From contig JABMLG010000004.1 in assembly GCA_013204985.1 (NCBI GenBank), positions 124,001 through 188,000 on the forward strand: a DNA stretch of 64,000 nt, written 5' to 3'. The notes beneath the pieces were generated by a model that was not told the origin of the DNA, searched no databases, and saw only the letters and a program-made list of their open reading frames with translations. The position numbers and the translations under genes were made by a program. Each line of letters begins with the position of its first letter. Position 1 is the first letter of the stretch. The stretch is from Microbacteriaceae bacterium VKM Ac-2855. GTDB lineage: Bacteria; Actinomycetota; Actinomycetes; Actinomycetales; Microbacteriaceae. Shown in pieces: positions 39,989 to 49,069 of this stretch.

Positions 39989-41053
39989 ATGCCCCGCTCG
40001 AGCCCCGCCGACGGCGCCGTCACCCCGAGCATCCGGATCGCGGCGGCGTGGAGCTGGCGCTTCCTCGCCGTGGTCGGCGTGCTCGGTCTCGTCTGCTGGC
40101 TCGTCTCGCAGGTGCCCGTCGCCGTCATCCCCGTGATGGTGGCCCTCCTGCTGAGCGCGCTGCTCACTCCCCTGCGGGTCTTCCTGCAGAGCCGGCACTG
40201 GCCGAAATGGCTCGCCGTGCTGGTGACCTTCCTGGTCCTGCTGGTCGCGGTCGGTGGGCTGGTAACGCTCGTCGTGCTGCAGACCCGCTCGGGATTCACG
40301 GGGCTGCGCGAACAGACCCTCACGGCGACGCGCGGCTTCGAGGCCTGGCTCGCCGCCCCGCCGTTCAATGTGACGGATGTGGAGATCAGCGGCTGGATCG
40401 ACACCGGCCTCTCGACACTGCAGACGCAGGCGGGCACGATCGCGTCGGGTGCCGTCCGGGTCGGCTCGGTGGTCGCCGAGATCGGCACGGGGACACTGCT
40501 GACTTTGTTCACGCTGCTGTTCTTCGTGCTCGACGGTCGCGCGATCTGGAACTGGATCGTGCGGTTGTTCCCGCGCAACGCGCGCGCGGCGATCGTCGAA
40601 GCGGGCGACGCCGGCTGGCGCACGCTCAGCCTGTTCGTCCGTGCGCAGCTCGCCGTCGCCGGTATCAACGCCATCGGAATCGGGATCGGTGCCTTCGCTC
40701 TGCAGTTGCCGCTCGCCCTGCCGATCGCGGTCGTGGTCTTCCTCGGCTCCTTCATCCCGATCGTCGGCGCCATCGCCACCGGAGCCGTCGCGGTCGTGAT
40801 CGCGCTGATCTACAACGGCTGGGTCGTGGCGCTCATCATGCTCGCGATCGTGATCGTGGTGCACCAGCTCGAGGGCCACGTGCTGCAGCCCCTGATCCTC
40901 GGCTCCGCTGTGGAGGTGCATCCGCTTGCTGTGGTGCTCGGCGTCGCGTCGGGCCTCGAGATCGCCGGCATCGCGGGGGCGCTGTTCGCCGTGCCGCTCA
41001 TCGCCACCGCGAATGCGATGGTCACCGCGGTCGCACGACGGCAGAGCACCTAG
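39989..41053 (+). CDS. AI-2E family (PerM-like) membrane transporter
   Basis: 354 residues with about seven or eight membrane segments. The family core is LPIAVVVFLGSFIPIVGAIATGAVAVVIALIYNGWVVALIMLAIVIVVHQLEGHVLQPLILG, and the central soluble region includes VRLFPRNARAAIVEAGDAGWRTLSLFVRAQ. Members move small solutes or ions; a role in AI-2 is not implied. GGAAGGAAG precedes the ATG. The next gene starts directly at the base after its stop codon. Confidence 0.9.
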   Translation: MPRSSPADGAVTPSIRIAAAWSWRFLAVVGVLGLVCWLVSQVPVAVIPVMVALLLSALLTPLRVFLQSRHWPKWLAVLVTFLVLLVAVGGLVTLVVLQTRSGFTGLREQTLTATRGFEAWLAAPPFNVTDVEISGWIDTGLSTLQTQAGTIASGAVRVGSVVAEIGTGTLLTLFTLLFFVLDGRAIWNWIVRLFPRNARAAIVEAGDAGWRTLSLFVRAQLAVAGINAIGIGIGAFALQLPLALPIAVVVFLGSFIPIVGAIATGAVAVVIALIYNGWVVALIMLAIVIVVHQLEGHVLQPLILGSAVEVHPLAVVLGVASGLEIAGIAGALFAVPLIATANAMVTAVARRQST

Positions 41054-41905
41054 GTGAATCCGTTCGATCCGGCGACCGCACTCGGCGCCGCCGCCCTCGC
41101 CGCGCTCGCCTGCCCGGTCTGCGGCGAGGCACTGGCGCCGCGCGGACCCGAGCTGGTCTGCGCGCGCGGACACTCCGCGAGCGTCGCCCGCCAGGGCTAC
41201 GCGTCGCTGCTGCGCGGACGGCACGCGACGTCGGGCGACAGCGCTGAGATGGTGGCCGCGCGTGCCGCCTTCCTCGGTGCCGGACACTACGCGCCCATCG
41301 CCACAGCCCTGGCGGGGGCGGCCGGCGCGGCGAGCCCGCACCTCGTCGTCGATCTGGGCGCCGGCACGGGCTTCTACCTCGCCGCGGTCCTCCGCGAGGC
41401 ACCCGACGCCTTCGGCATCGCCCTCGATCTCTCCGCCTACGCGTGCCGCCGTGCCGCGCGGGCGCATCCGCGGGCCGTCGCTGCGACGGCGGATGCGTGG
41501 CAGCCGTTGCCGGTGCGCGACGGCGCCGCCGATCTGCTGCTCAACGTCTTCGCTCCGCGCAACGGAGCCGAGATGCTGCGCATCCTTCGACCCCATGGCA
41601 CCCTCCTCGTGGTGACCCCGACGCCCCGGCACCTCGCGGGCATCCGCGAGCGTTTCGGGATGCTCGCCATCGACGCTCGCAAGGCCGAGCGCCTCGACAC
41701 CCAGCTGGCGGGATTCGACCGGTTGGCTGTCGAGGAGGTCGAGTACGAGACGTCGATGACGGCGGATGATCTGCGCAACGAGGTGATGATGGGACCGAGC
41801 GCCCATCACGTGAGCCCGGACGCCCTGGATCCACTGCTCGCGGAGGTGACGGAACCGGTCGCGGTGACCATCTCCGTTGTGATGGCGCGCTATCGCCGCC
41901 CCTGA
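41054..41905 (+). CDS. RlmA-type 23S rRNA (guanine-N1) methyltransferase
   Basis: 283 residues. The N-terminal zinc site LACPVCGEAL...ELVCARGHS and RQGYASLLRG, then a Rossmann SAM domain (LVVDLGAGTGFYLAAVL), then ADLLLNVFAPRNGAEMLRILRPHG and TPTPRHLAGIRERFGML, match RlmA/TlrB. It would methylate G745/G748 of 23S rRNA; the TlrB branch can give tylosin-type resistance, which I cannot decide here. GTG start adjoining the previous stop (coupled). Confidence 0.88.
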   Translation: MNPFDPATALGAAALAALACPVCGEALAPRGPELVCARGHSASVARQGYASLLRGRHATSGDSAEMVAARAAFLGAGHYAPIATALAGAAGAASPHLVVDLGAGTGFYLAAVLREAPDAFGIALDLSAYACRRAARAHPRAVAATADAWQPLPVRDGAADLLLNVFAPRNGAEMLRILRPHGTLLVVTPTPRHLAGIRERFGMLAIDARKAERLDTQLAGFDRLAVEEVEYETSMTADDLRNEVMMGPSAHHVSPDALDPLLAEVTEPVAVTISVVMARYRRP

Positions 41906-41983
41906 TCCGCCCCCTGGCGGGAACCGCAACAGCATCCGCTACCTCTTCTCTCCATGAACCGCGTGGCTCTCTTCGTAACCGAA

Positions 41984-42021
41984 CGGCGGCGGCCAGAGGG
42001 CCTACTCCCCGGCCGCCGCCG
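41984..42021. terminator. GC-rich hairpin downstream of the rRNA methyltransferase gene
   Basis: CGGCGGCGGCC (41984-41994) and GGCCGCCGCCG (42011-42021), perfect 11-bp stem, 16-nt loop, 79 nt after the stop. It is the main feature of the 41906-42198 gap. Confidence 0.5.
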
Positions 42022-42198
42022 TGCTCTTCGACCGTAGGCTGCCGGGCCATCCCTGCTCGGGCCGTGAGCGCCGATCCGGGACGGTCGCCCGCATCCGCTG
42101 CCCTGTGGAGGAGGAGACCGCGAAGACGGATCGCATTGCGGACGATAACTGTCCTGATTCGCTCGTAGCGTGATCGCAACGAACGAAGGGAACCCCCG

Positions 42199-42609
42199 AT
42201 GACGAACAGCACCCGCACCACCAGCCCCCTGCGCGGGCTCGCGAACATCAGCTATTTCGCCGACGACATTCAGGCCGCCCGCGACTGGTACACCGACTTC
42301 CTCGGCATCGCGCCCTACTTCGAGAGCGGAGGCGCCTACTTCGAGTTCCGCATCGGCGATGATCACGACGAACTCGGGCTCATCGACGCGAAGTGGGCTC
42401 CGCCCGGCGCCGGCGGCTCGGGCGGACCGATCGCGTACTGGCACGTCGACGACGTGTTCTCCGTCTACGAGCGGTTGCTCGAGCTCGGCGCCATCGCGCA
42501 GGACGAGCCCCGCGAGCGCGGCGAGGGTTTCATCACCGCGTCCGTGATCGATCCGTTCGGCAACCAGCTCGGCGTGATGCAGAACCCGAACTGGCTCGAG
42601 CGGCACTGA
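42199..42609 (+). CDS. VOC family (glyoxalase-like) protein
   Basis: 136 residues, one pair of beta-alpha-beta-beta-beta units: LRGLANISYFADDIQAARDWYTDFLGIAPYFES and IAYWHVDDVFSVYERLLELGA...VIDPFGNQLGVMQNP. The PFGN motif with its following segment is typical of VOC proteins. The substrate (metal-dependent lyase, dioxygenase or resistance) is not evident. GAAGGGAA lies upstream of the ATG. Confidence 0.9.
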   Translation: MTNSTRTTSPLRGLANISYFADDIQAARDWYTDFLGIAPYFESGGAYFEFRIGDDHDELGLIDAKWAPPGAGGSGGPIAYWHVDDVFSVYERLLELGAIAQDEPRERGEGFITASVIDPFGNQLGVMQNPNWLERH

Positions 42610-42627
42610 ATCCCAGCAGAGCGCTGC

Positions 42628-45456
42628 TCAGGGGGCTGGGCGATCCAGCCGCGCGGACAGCCGCGCGGACAACAGTTGCGCCAGGTGCTCGCCGTCACGA
42701 CCGGCGAGCTGCTGCGCCTGCGTGCGGCACGAGAAGCCGTCCGCCATGAAGACCGCCTCGCCCGCCTCGCGCAGCGCGGGCAAGAGGCCGTTCTCGGCGA
42801 CCGCGACCGACACGTCGTAGTGCCCCTGCTCCATACCGAAATTGCCGGCCAGGCCGCAGCAGCCGGCGATGCTCTGCACGCTCGCCCCGGCACCGCGCAG
42901 CAGCGCCTCATCGGTGGCGAACCCCATCACCGCGTGCTGGTGGCAGTGCGGTTGGGCCAGCACCGATACGCCGTCCAGTGACGGCGGCTGCCACGCGATG
43001 TCGGTCAGGAATTCGGCGAGTGTGCGCGTTGCCGCAGCCACCGCTCGTGCCCGTGGATCCTCCGGCAGCAGTTCGATCACGTCGCTGCGCAGAACCGCGG
43101 TGCACGACGGTTCGAGACCCACGATCGGCCGGCCCGCCGCGACGTGCGGCGCCAGCGCGTCGACGCTCGAGAGCAGCAGTCGGCGCGCGGTGTCGAGTTG
43201 GCCCGTCGTGATCCAGGTGAGGCCGCAGCACTCCTGCCGCGGCAGCACGATCACCTCGCAGCCGGCATCCTCCAGAACCGCGACGGCCGCCGTGGCGATC
43301 TCGGGCGAGAGCCCGTTCGTGAACGAGTCCAACCAGAGCACCACCTGCCGCCCGCCGCGCCGCACCTCATGCCGTCGCCACCAGCTGCGGGCCGAGCGCC
43401 GAGGCAGTGCAGGCACCGCGCGTCGCGGATCCGCCCCGGCCAGCCGGAGCGCCCAGCGCCGAAGCGAGGGAACTCGCCCGGCCGCGTTCACCAACGGCCC
43501 GAACGGCCCGACGAGCCGCAGCCAGCGCGGCAGCCAGCCGAACGAGTAGTGGCTGATCGGGCGTCTCTTCCCGCGGTACTTCTGGTACAGCGCCTCCGAT
43601 TTGTACGCCGCCATGTTCACCCCCGCCGGGCAGTCGGATCCGCAGGCTCGGCACGAGAGGCAGAGGTCGAGCGACTCGGCGAGCTCCGGGGCGTCGTACC
43701 CGGCGACGAGAGCCCCGTTCGCCAGCTCCTGCAGCACGCGGGCGCGGCCCCGGGTGGAGTCCTTCTCGTCCTTCGTCGCGAGGTACGAGGGGCACATGAA
43801 GCCGCCCGTCGCGCTGTTGTCGGCCCTGCACTTACCGACCCCCACGCAGCGGTGCACGGCCCGGCCCAGGTCGCCGCGGTCATGCAGCAGCGCCAGACCC
43901 TCAGCGGGCAGCGGATGCGTACCCGGCAACCGCAGGTCGACGTCGACCGGCGCGGGCCGCACCACGATGCCCGGGTTCAGCACCCCCTCCGGATCGAACA
44001 CGGCCTTCACCTCGGCGAACAACGCCAGCGCCTGCGCCGTGTACATCGTCGCGAGCAACTCGCCGCGGGCGCGCCCGTCGCCGTGTTCGCCCGACAGAGA
44101 TCCGCCGTGGCGCACCACGATCGCCGCCGCCTCCTCGACGAACGCGCGGAAGCGGGCGGGCGCATCCTGGATCGGCAGGTCGAGGCGGGTGTGCACGCAG
44201 CCGTCGCCGTAGTGCCCGTACGAGAGCCCGCGCACCCCGTGCCGCTGCTTCAACTCCTCGAACTCGCGCAGATACGCGCCGAGCCGTTCGGGCGGCACCG
44301 CCGCGTCCTCCCAGCCGGGCCACGCGGGCTCGCCCTCCGGCGTCCGGCCCGCGAGGCCCACCCCGTCTTCACGGATGCGCCACAACCGGCGCGCCTGCGC
44401 GGCGTCGGCGACGATGCGGGCGTCCAGCGGATGCGCAACAGCGAGCACGCGCTCGGCCCGCTCCCGCGCCTCCTCGACGGTGGCTCCGGCGGTCTCCACG
44501 AAGAGCCACGCGCCGCCCTGCGGCAGTTCGGGCACCCTGCCCTGCGCCCGGGCGACCACCTCGACGAGGTAGGAGTCCATGCTCTCGATCGCCTGCGGCT
44601 GGAGGGGCAGCAGCTCCACCGCGTCGTCCGCCGCGGTCGCCGCATCCGGATACGCGAGCACGGTGAGGACCGTGGCGGCTGGGATCTCGACGAGGTCGAT
44701 CGTCGCCTCGAGGATCAGCCCGCAGCTGCCTTCGGTGCCCACGACCATCTTCGCCAGGTCGCGGCCGTTCTCGGGCAGCAGGTGCTCGAGCGCGAAGCCC
44801 GAGCCCTGGCGAGTGAAACGGCCGAACTCGAGGCGCAGCAGCGCGAGTTCGCGCTGGACCACCGACTCCAGCTCGGGGTAGGGCTCGAAACCGGTGCCGA
44901 GCTCGCGGACCACCCCGCGCCCGTCGAGGATGCGCACCGCGCGGACATTGTCGGAGGTGCGGCCCCAGCGCACCGCTCGCGGACCGCAGGCGTTGTTGCC
45001 GATCATCCCGCCGATCGTGCACCGCGACTGCGTCGACGGGTCGGGGCCGAAGCGGAGGCCGTGCACGGCGGCGGCGCGCTGCAGCTCGGCGAGGATCACG
45101 CCGGGCTGGACCCTCGCCGTGCGGGTCGCAGGGTCGATCGCGAGGATACGGTTGAGATGCCGCGAGAAGTCGAGCACGATGCCCGGGCCGATGGCGTTAC
45201 CCGCGACGCTCGTGCCGCCACCGCGCGCCGTGACGCTCGATCCGTGCGCCCGTGCGTGCGCCAGCACCGCGAGCACGTCGGCTTCGCTGCGCGGGAAGAC
45301 GACCGCCGCGGGCGGCACGCGATAATTCGATGCGTCGCTGGAGTACTCGGCCCGGCGGCGGGCCGAATCGTCCAGCTCGCCCTCGAGCAGTGCGGCCAGA
45401 TCCGCTAGGCCCGGACCGCGCTCACCCGACGGGCGAGGCGGTGCGTTCAAAGCCAT
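42628..45456 (-). CDS. FAD-linked oxidase with Fe-S and CCG domains (D-2-hydroxyacid dehydrogenase, YdiJ-like)
   Basis: 942 residues. The N-terminal FAD-binding PCMH domain (about 40-220, VTARGGGTSVAGNAIGPGIVLDFSRHLNRI) is followed by the FAD-oxidase C domain with SGEHGDGRARGE. A ferredoxin-like region has CVGVGKC (about 535) and CLSCRACGSDCP (about 597-608). Two CCG repeats (QECCGLTWITTGQ and CCGLAGNFGMEQGHY) lie at the C-terminus. It oxidises D-lactate or another D-2-hydroxyacid and passes electrons through Fe-S centres. Single gene, convergent with the VOC gene. Confidence 0.9.
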   Translation of the reverse strand: MALNAPPRPSGERGPGLADLAALLEGELDDSARRRAEYSSDASNYRVPPAAVVFPRSEADVLAVLAHARAHGSSVTARGGGTSVAGNAIGPGIVLDFSRHLNRILAIDPATRTARVQPGVILAELQRAAAVHGLRFGPDPSTQSRCTIGGMIGNNACGPRAVRWGRTSDNVRAVRILDGRGVVRELGTGFEPYPELESVVQRELALLRLEFGRFTRQGSGFALEHLLPENGRDLAKMVVGTEGSCGLILEATIDLVEIPAATVLTVLAYPDAATAADDAVELLPLQPQAIESMDSYLVEVVARAQGRVPELPQGGAWLFVETAGATVEEARERAERVLAVAHPLDARIVADAAQARRLWRIREDGVGLAGRTPEGEPAWPGWEDAAVPPERLGAYLREFEELKQRHGVRGLSYGHYGDGCVHTRLDLPIQDAPARFRAFVEEAAAIVVRHGGSLSGEHGDGRARGELLATMYTAQALALFAEVKAVFDPEGVLNPGIVVRPAPVDVDLRLPGTHPLPAEGLALLHDRGDLGRAVHRCVGVGKCRADNSATGGFMCPSYLATKDEKDSTRGRARVLQELANGALVAGYDAPELAESLDLCLSCRACGSDCPAGVNMAAYKSEALYQKYRGKRRPISHYSFGWLPRWLRLVGPFGPLVNAAGRVPSLRRWALRLAGADPRRAVPALPRRSARSWWRRHEVRRGGRQVVLWLDSFTNGLSPEIATAAVAVLEDAGCEVIVLPRQECCGLTWITTGQLDTARRLLLSSVDALAPHVAAGRPIVGLEPSCTAVLRSDVIELLPEDPRARAVAAATRTLAEFLTDIAWQPPSLDGVSVLAQPHCHQHAVMGFATDEALLRGAGASVQSIAGCCGLAGNFGMEQGHYDVSVAVAENGLLPALREAGEAVFMADGFSCRTQAQQLAGRDGEHLAQLLSARLSARLDRPAP

Positions 45457-45514
45457 GAGCCCATGCTGTCAGTACCCGCCGAGCGACACGACGGCCGCGC
45501 GAGCCGAGATCGCG

Positions 45515-45982
45515 TTACGGCGTGCGGGTGAGTCGCTCGACGAAGCCGGCGAACGCGCGGAGGTCTTCGACCGACCAGGTGCTCAAGCTGCGGTGCATCG
45601 GCATCGTGCCGGCGGGAGCCGCCACGCGCATCCGCTCGATGCCCGACGCGGTCAAGGCGAGGAACCGCGCCCGCCCGTCGCTCGGGTCGGGCCGGGTCTC
45701 GACCAGACCGAGTTCTTCGAGCTGGCGCGCCTGCCGGCTCACCGCGCTGCGGTCGACGTACAGCACGTCGGCCACGGCGGAGGCGTGCAGGGGGCCCGAG
45801 CGTTCGAGCATCCGCAGCAGTCGAAGGCCGAACGGCGGCAGCGACGGGTCGACCGCCGCCGCCGCGTCACGGATGCTCGCTCGGATCTGACCCGCGAGGG
45901 TGCTGATCTGCTCCTCCACCTCGAACAGGGCCTCGCGCGCCGGATCCGCCTGCGTCTCGGCGTCGACCGCCACGGGGAACAT
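45515..45982 (-). CDS. MarR family transcriptional regulator
   Basis: 155 residues with a winged helix (LRLLRMLERSGPLHASAVADVLYVDRSAVSRQARQLEELGLVETRPDPSDGRARFLALT). The ATG overlaps the stop of the MFS gene (ATGA), so both are in one operon. A 20-bp palindrome upstream of the operon is its likely operator. Confidence 0.92.
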   Translation of the reverse strand: MFPVAVDAETQADPAREALFEVEEQISTLAGQIRASIRDAAAAVDPSLPPFGLRLLRMLERSGPLHASAVADVLYVDRSAVSRQARQLEELGLVETRPDPSDGRARFLALTASGIERMRVAAPAGTMPMHRSLSTWSVEDLRAFAGFVERLTRTP

Positions 45983-47673
45983 CAGCGTCGGCGCTCGATC
46001 ACGTCGATCGAGCCGGTCGGATGCGCCTGACCCACCGGAGTGAGCGCAGAGGCACCGTCCGCAGCGGCGATGAGCGCGTCCTCGGCGTCGCCGACGACCC
46101 TGCCGTTCTCGGACTTGAGCTGCACCGCGTTCTGCGTGCCGAGCTTGGCGTTCGGCAGGAAGATGACCGCGATCAGGGTGATGATCGCCAGCGGGATGCT
46201 GAAGAGGAACACGTCGCCGACACCGATGCCGTAGGCGCTCTCGACCACCACGCGCACCGCATCCGGAAGCGTGTTCACCTGCGGGATCGTGCCGCTGCCC
46301 AGCGTCTGCACCGCGATGGCCTGGTCGGCGGGCTCGAGGCCGGCGATGCCGGTCTTGATGCGTTCGGCGATGACGGTGCCGAGCACCGAACCGAGCACCG
46401 AGACACCGATCGTGCCGCCGAGGCTGCGGAAGAAGGTGACCGCGCTGGTCGCGACGCCCAGGTTCTTCACCTCGATCGAGTTCTGCACCACCAGCACGAG
46501 GTTCTGCATCAGCATGCCCAGGCCCGCGCCGAGGATCGCCATGTAGATGCCGACCAGGACCAGGTTCGTGTCGTAGCGCAGCGTGCTCAGCAGGAAGGTG
46601 CCGACGACGGCGAGTACGCCGCCCGAGACCATGATGGTCTTCCATTTGCCGGTGCGCGAGATGATGCCACCGAAGATGGTCGAGGCGATCAACAGGCCAC
46701 CCATCATCGGGATCGTCAACAGACCCGACTGGGTCGGCGTGGCGCCGCGCGACAGCTGCATGTACTGCGCGAGGAAGACCGCCGTGCCGAACATCGAGAC
46801 GCCGACCGAGATGCTCGCGACGACGGCGAGGCTGAAGGTGCGGTTCTTGAACATGCCCATCGGGATGATCGGCTCCGGAACCTTGAGCTCGACGATGACC
46901 GCGGCCACCAGGATCACCACGGCGCCGCCGACCATCAGGGCCGACTGCCACGAGGCCCACTCGAACTGGTTGCCCGCGAGCGAGACCCAGATCAGCAGCA
47001 GCGAGACGCCCGCCGCGATGAGCACCGCGCCGAAGTAGTCGATGTGCACCTTGCGCTTGGGGTGCTTGGGCAGGCGAAGGGTGACCTGCAGCAGGATGAT
47101 CGCCACGATCGCGATCGGCAGCGCGATGAAGAAGTTCCAGCGCCAGCCGAGGGAGTCCGTGACGAGTCCGCCGAGCAGCGGGCCGCCGACCGTACCGATC
47201 GCCATAACGCCGCCGAAGAGACCGGCGTAGCGACCGCGCTCGCGGGGGCTGATGATGTCGGCCATGATGATCTGGCTCAGCGCCGCGAGTCCGCCGCCGC
47301 CGAGGCCCTGGAACACGCGGAACACGATCAGGGTGTTCGTGTCTTGCGAGAAGCCCGCCGCGGCGGAACCCACCACGAAGAGGGCGAGGGCCAGCTGGAT
47401 GAGCAGCTTGCGGTTGAAGAGGTCGGCGAACTTGCCCCAGAGCGGCGTGCTCACGGTCGTTGCCAGCAGGGTCGCGGTGACGACCCAGGTGTAGGCGGAC
47501 TGGTCGCCCTTGAGATCCGAGATGATCAGCGGCAACGAGGTCGAGACGACCGTGCCGGCGAGGATCGAGACGAACATGCCCAGCAGCAGGCCGCTGAGCG
47601 ATTCGAGCACCTGGCGGTGCGACATGGACCCGTCGGGACTGACGGGGGTGGTACTGCGTTCGGCGCGCGACAT
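45982..47673 (-). CDS. MFS drug efflux transporter, DHA2 (EmrB/QacA) family
   Basis: 563 residues with about 14 membrane helices. Family motifs: GKFADLFNRKLL in the first cytoplasmic loop, FRVFQGLGGGGLAALSQIIMADIISPRERGRYAGLFG, and motif C GPLLGGLVTDSLGWRWNFFI. Proton-driven export of drugs or metabolites across the cytoplasmic membrane; substrates cannot be read. It is first in the operon with marR. AGGAG lies upstream of the ATG. Confidence 0.93.
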   Translation of the reverse strand: MSRAERSTTPVSPDGSMSHRQVLESLSGLLLGMFVSILAGTVVSTSLPLIISDLKGDQSAYTWVVTATLLATTVSTPLWGKFADLFNRKLLIQLALALFVVGSAAAGFSQDTNTLIVFRVFQGLGGGGLAALSQIIMADIISPRERGRYAGLFGGVMAIGTVGGPLLGGLVTDSLGWRWNFFIALPIAIVAIILLQVTLRLPKHPKRKVHIDYFGAVLIAAGVSLLLIWVSLAGNQFEWASWQSALMVGGAVVILVAAVIVELKVPEPIIPMGMFKNRTFSLAVVASISVGVSMFGTAVFLAQYMQLSRGATPTQSGLLTIPMMGGLLIASTIFGGIISRTGKWKTIMVSGGVLAVVGTFLLSTLRYDTNLVLVGIYMAILGAGLGMLMQNLVLVVQNSIEVKNLGVATSAVTFFRSLGGTIGVSVLGSVLGTVIAERIKTGIAGLEPADQAIAVQTLGSGTIPQVNTLPDAVRVVVESAYGIGVGDVFLFSIPLAIITLIAVIFLPNAKLGTQNAVQLKSENGRVVGDAEDALIAAADGASALTPVGQAHPTGSIDVIERRR

Positions 47674-47692
47674 AGGACTCCTGAAGACGTTC

Positions 47693-47712
47693 TAGTTGAT
47701 CGGCATCAACTA
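47693..47712. promoter_or_regulatory. MarR-type operator
   Basis: TAGTTGAT-CGGC-ATCAACTA, a perfect inverted repeat 19 nt upstream of the MFS start codon. A further half-site (TGCAACTA, 47722-47729) follows, so two sites may overlap the promoter. Confidence 0.65.
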
Positions 47713-47896
47713 TTGACAGAATGCAACTATATAGCCTGGCTGAGTGTTTGTGCAGCCCTTAGCCGGATTCGTCGCCTCGGCGCGCTTGTGTGTCGCCATC
47801 GTCAACACCTTGCGGCGCACGCCCGAGCCGATCATGCTCGGAGCAGGCACCGCCGCCCGCCCGGGCGCCGATGCGCCGATCACGAAGCGAGGCACC

Positions 47897-48172
47897 ATGA
47901 GCGAAGAGACCACCGGACGCGGACGTCACGCCGCCGAGACGTCCAGCGAGCACACCGAGACCTCGGGCGAGACGGGAATCTCGCGCGAGACCGTTTCGGG
48001 CGAATACACCGAGACCGAGAACTCGCGCTCGCGCGACACCGACGTCGAAGGCGAGTACACCGAATCGGATGACACTCCGCCCATCTCCTCGGAGGAGAAG
48101 GGCAGCTACGTCGACACCGAGTCCCACAGCGAGGACGGGCCCGAGGGCGAGTACACGGACGCCGACCAGTAG
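47897..48172 (+). CDS. Small acidic repeat protein with GEYTE motifs
   Basis: 91 residues, very rich in Glu, Ser and Thr and probably disordered. It repeats a GEYTE-type motif four times: SGEYTETE, EGEYTESD, KGSYVDTE and EGEYTDAD. GAGG lies 5 nt before the ATG; a longer frame from 47744 lacks coding character. No signal peptide, Cys or known domain. Regular Tyr/Thr in an acidic context suggests a phosphorylation or binding platform, but the function is unknown. Confidence 0.7.
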   Translation: MSEETTGRGRHAAETSSEHTETSGETGISRETVSGEYTETENSRSRDTDVEGEYTESDDTPPISSEEKGSYVDTESHSEDGPEGEYTDADQ

Positions 48173-48213
48173 GGCCGGGCCGAACTCGGGCTGGGCCGCA
48201 TGCGGGCTGGGCG

Positions 48214-48909
48214 CTACGGCAGCAAGTGGCCGAGCCCCAGCCCGATCGCCGTCATGAGGCGGCTGCCGTTCATCCGGTAAGACTCGAGCAGAGCGAAGCG
48301 GCCCTCGCTGGTGTGCACATCGCCGTACTGATCGAATAGAGCGACCGGCTGCAGATCACGCAGCAGGACCCAGGCCGCTTGACCGCCGAGGTACAGGGAG
48401 CCGAAGCTCTGCTCCTCCCACCACCACTGTTTCAGCGCGGGCACGCTCGGGAAGCCGCTGAGGTCGCCGGCCCACTCCAGCGAGGCGGTCACCGGCGGGT
48501 CGTCGGGCCGCTCGCCGCGCACCGTCCAGTCGTGTCGATCGTCGACGGTCAGCGCCAGGATCTTCGCGATCACGCGGAACCGGAGGTTGACGGCCGTTGT
48601 CGACGGCCTCGCCTCGGGTGCACTCAACGCGTTCTCGAGTCGCTTGATCACCGTCAGCCTGCTGGTTGCCGCGAACACCTCGGGCCAGCCGATCCGCAGG
48701 GATCCGTGCGGAAGCACCTCGAGACCGCGCGTACGGGTGATCCGCAGTTGCGACCGCTCCTGCGAGCCGAGGTCGGCGACCGTCAGGGCGCTGCCGATCG
48801 ACTCGTCGAACGTCTCGATGACCCCCCAGCCCGCGTGCCGGCGAAGCGTCTCGGCGATCAGCCACCAGCTCTGCGCGTCCACGAAACGGTCGGCGATTGG
48901 AGGAGTCAT
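48214..48909 (-). CDS. Hypothetical protein, possibly TY-Chap-like
   Basis: 231 residues. The N-terminus (DRFVDAQSWWLIAETLRRHAGWGVIETF) recalls the start of actinobacterial TY-Chap (YbjN/CesT-like chaperone) proteins, but the middle (RLENALSAPEARPSTTAVNLRFRVIAKILAL) and the rest are not recognised. The C-terminal 40 residues are mildly hydrophobic (MTAIGLGLGHLLP). ATG at 48909 chosen; 48921 is possible. Confidence 0.6.
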   Translation of the reverse strand: MTPPIADRFVDAQSWWLIAETLRRHAGWGVIETFDESIGSALTVADLGSQERSQLRITRTRGLEVLPHGSLRIGWPEVFAATSRLTVIKRLENALSAPEARPSTTAVNLRFRVIAKILALTVDDRHDWTVRGERPDDPPVTASLEWAGDLSGFPSVPALKQWWWEEQSFGSLYLGGQAAWVLLRDLQPVALFDQYGDVHTSEGRFALLESYRMNGSRLMTAIGLGLGHLLP

Positions 48910-49069
48910 CACCCCCATCATCGCGCAGCATCAGCCTGGATCGGTGGGCTTGCGCCCGGCGAGACGCATACGCGCCAGTAGGGCTGACCAGGCGAGCTAC
49001 GCCGGATCGCAGTCGATACCGTGGCTCCGGACGGATGTTCACTGACCCGTCGAGAGGGGAAGCCGCCAT

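Noticed and set aside
47713-47733. TTGACA with TATATA on the plus strand, considered as a promoter for the acidic repeat protein gene
   Set aside because: Spacing is only 9 nt, too short for a sigma-70 type promoter; the TTGACA overlaps the MarR operator region.
47744-47896. N-terminal extension of the acidic repeat protein back to 47744
   Set aside because: The extra 51 residues differ completely in composition from the rest, and a ribosome site lies just before the ATG at 47897.
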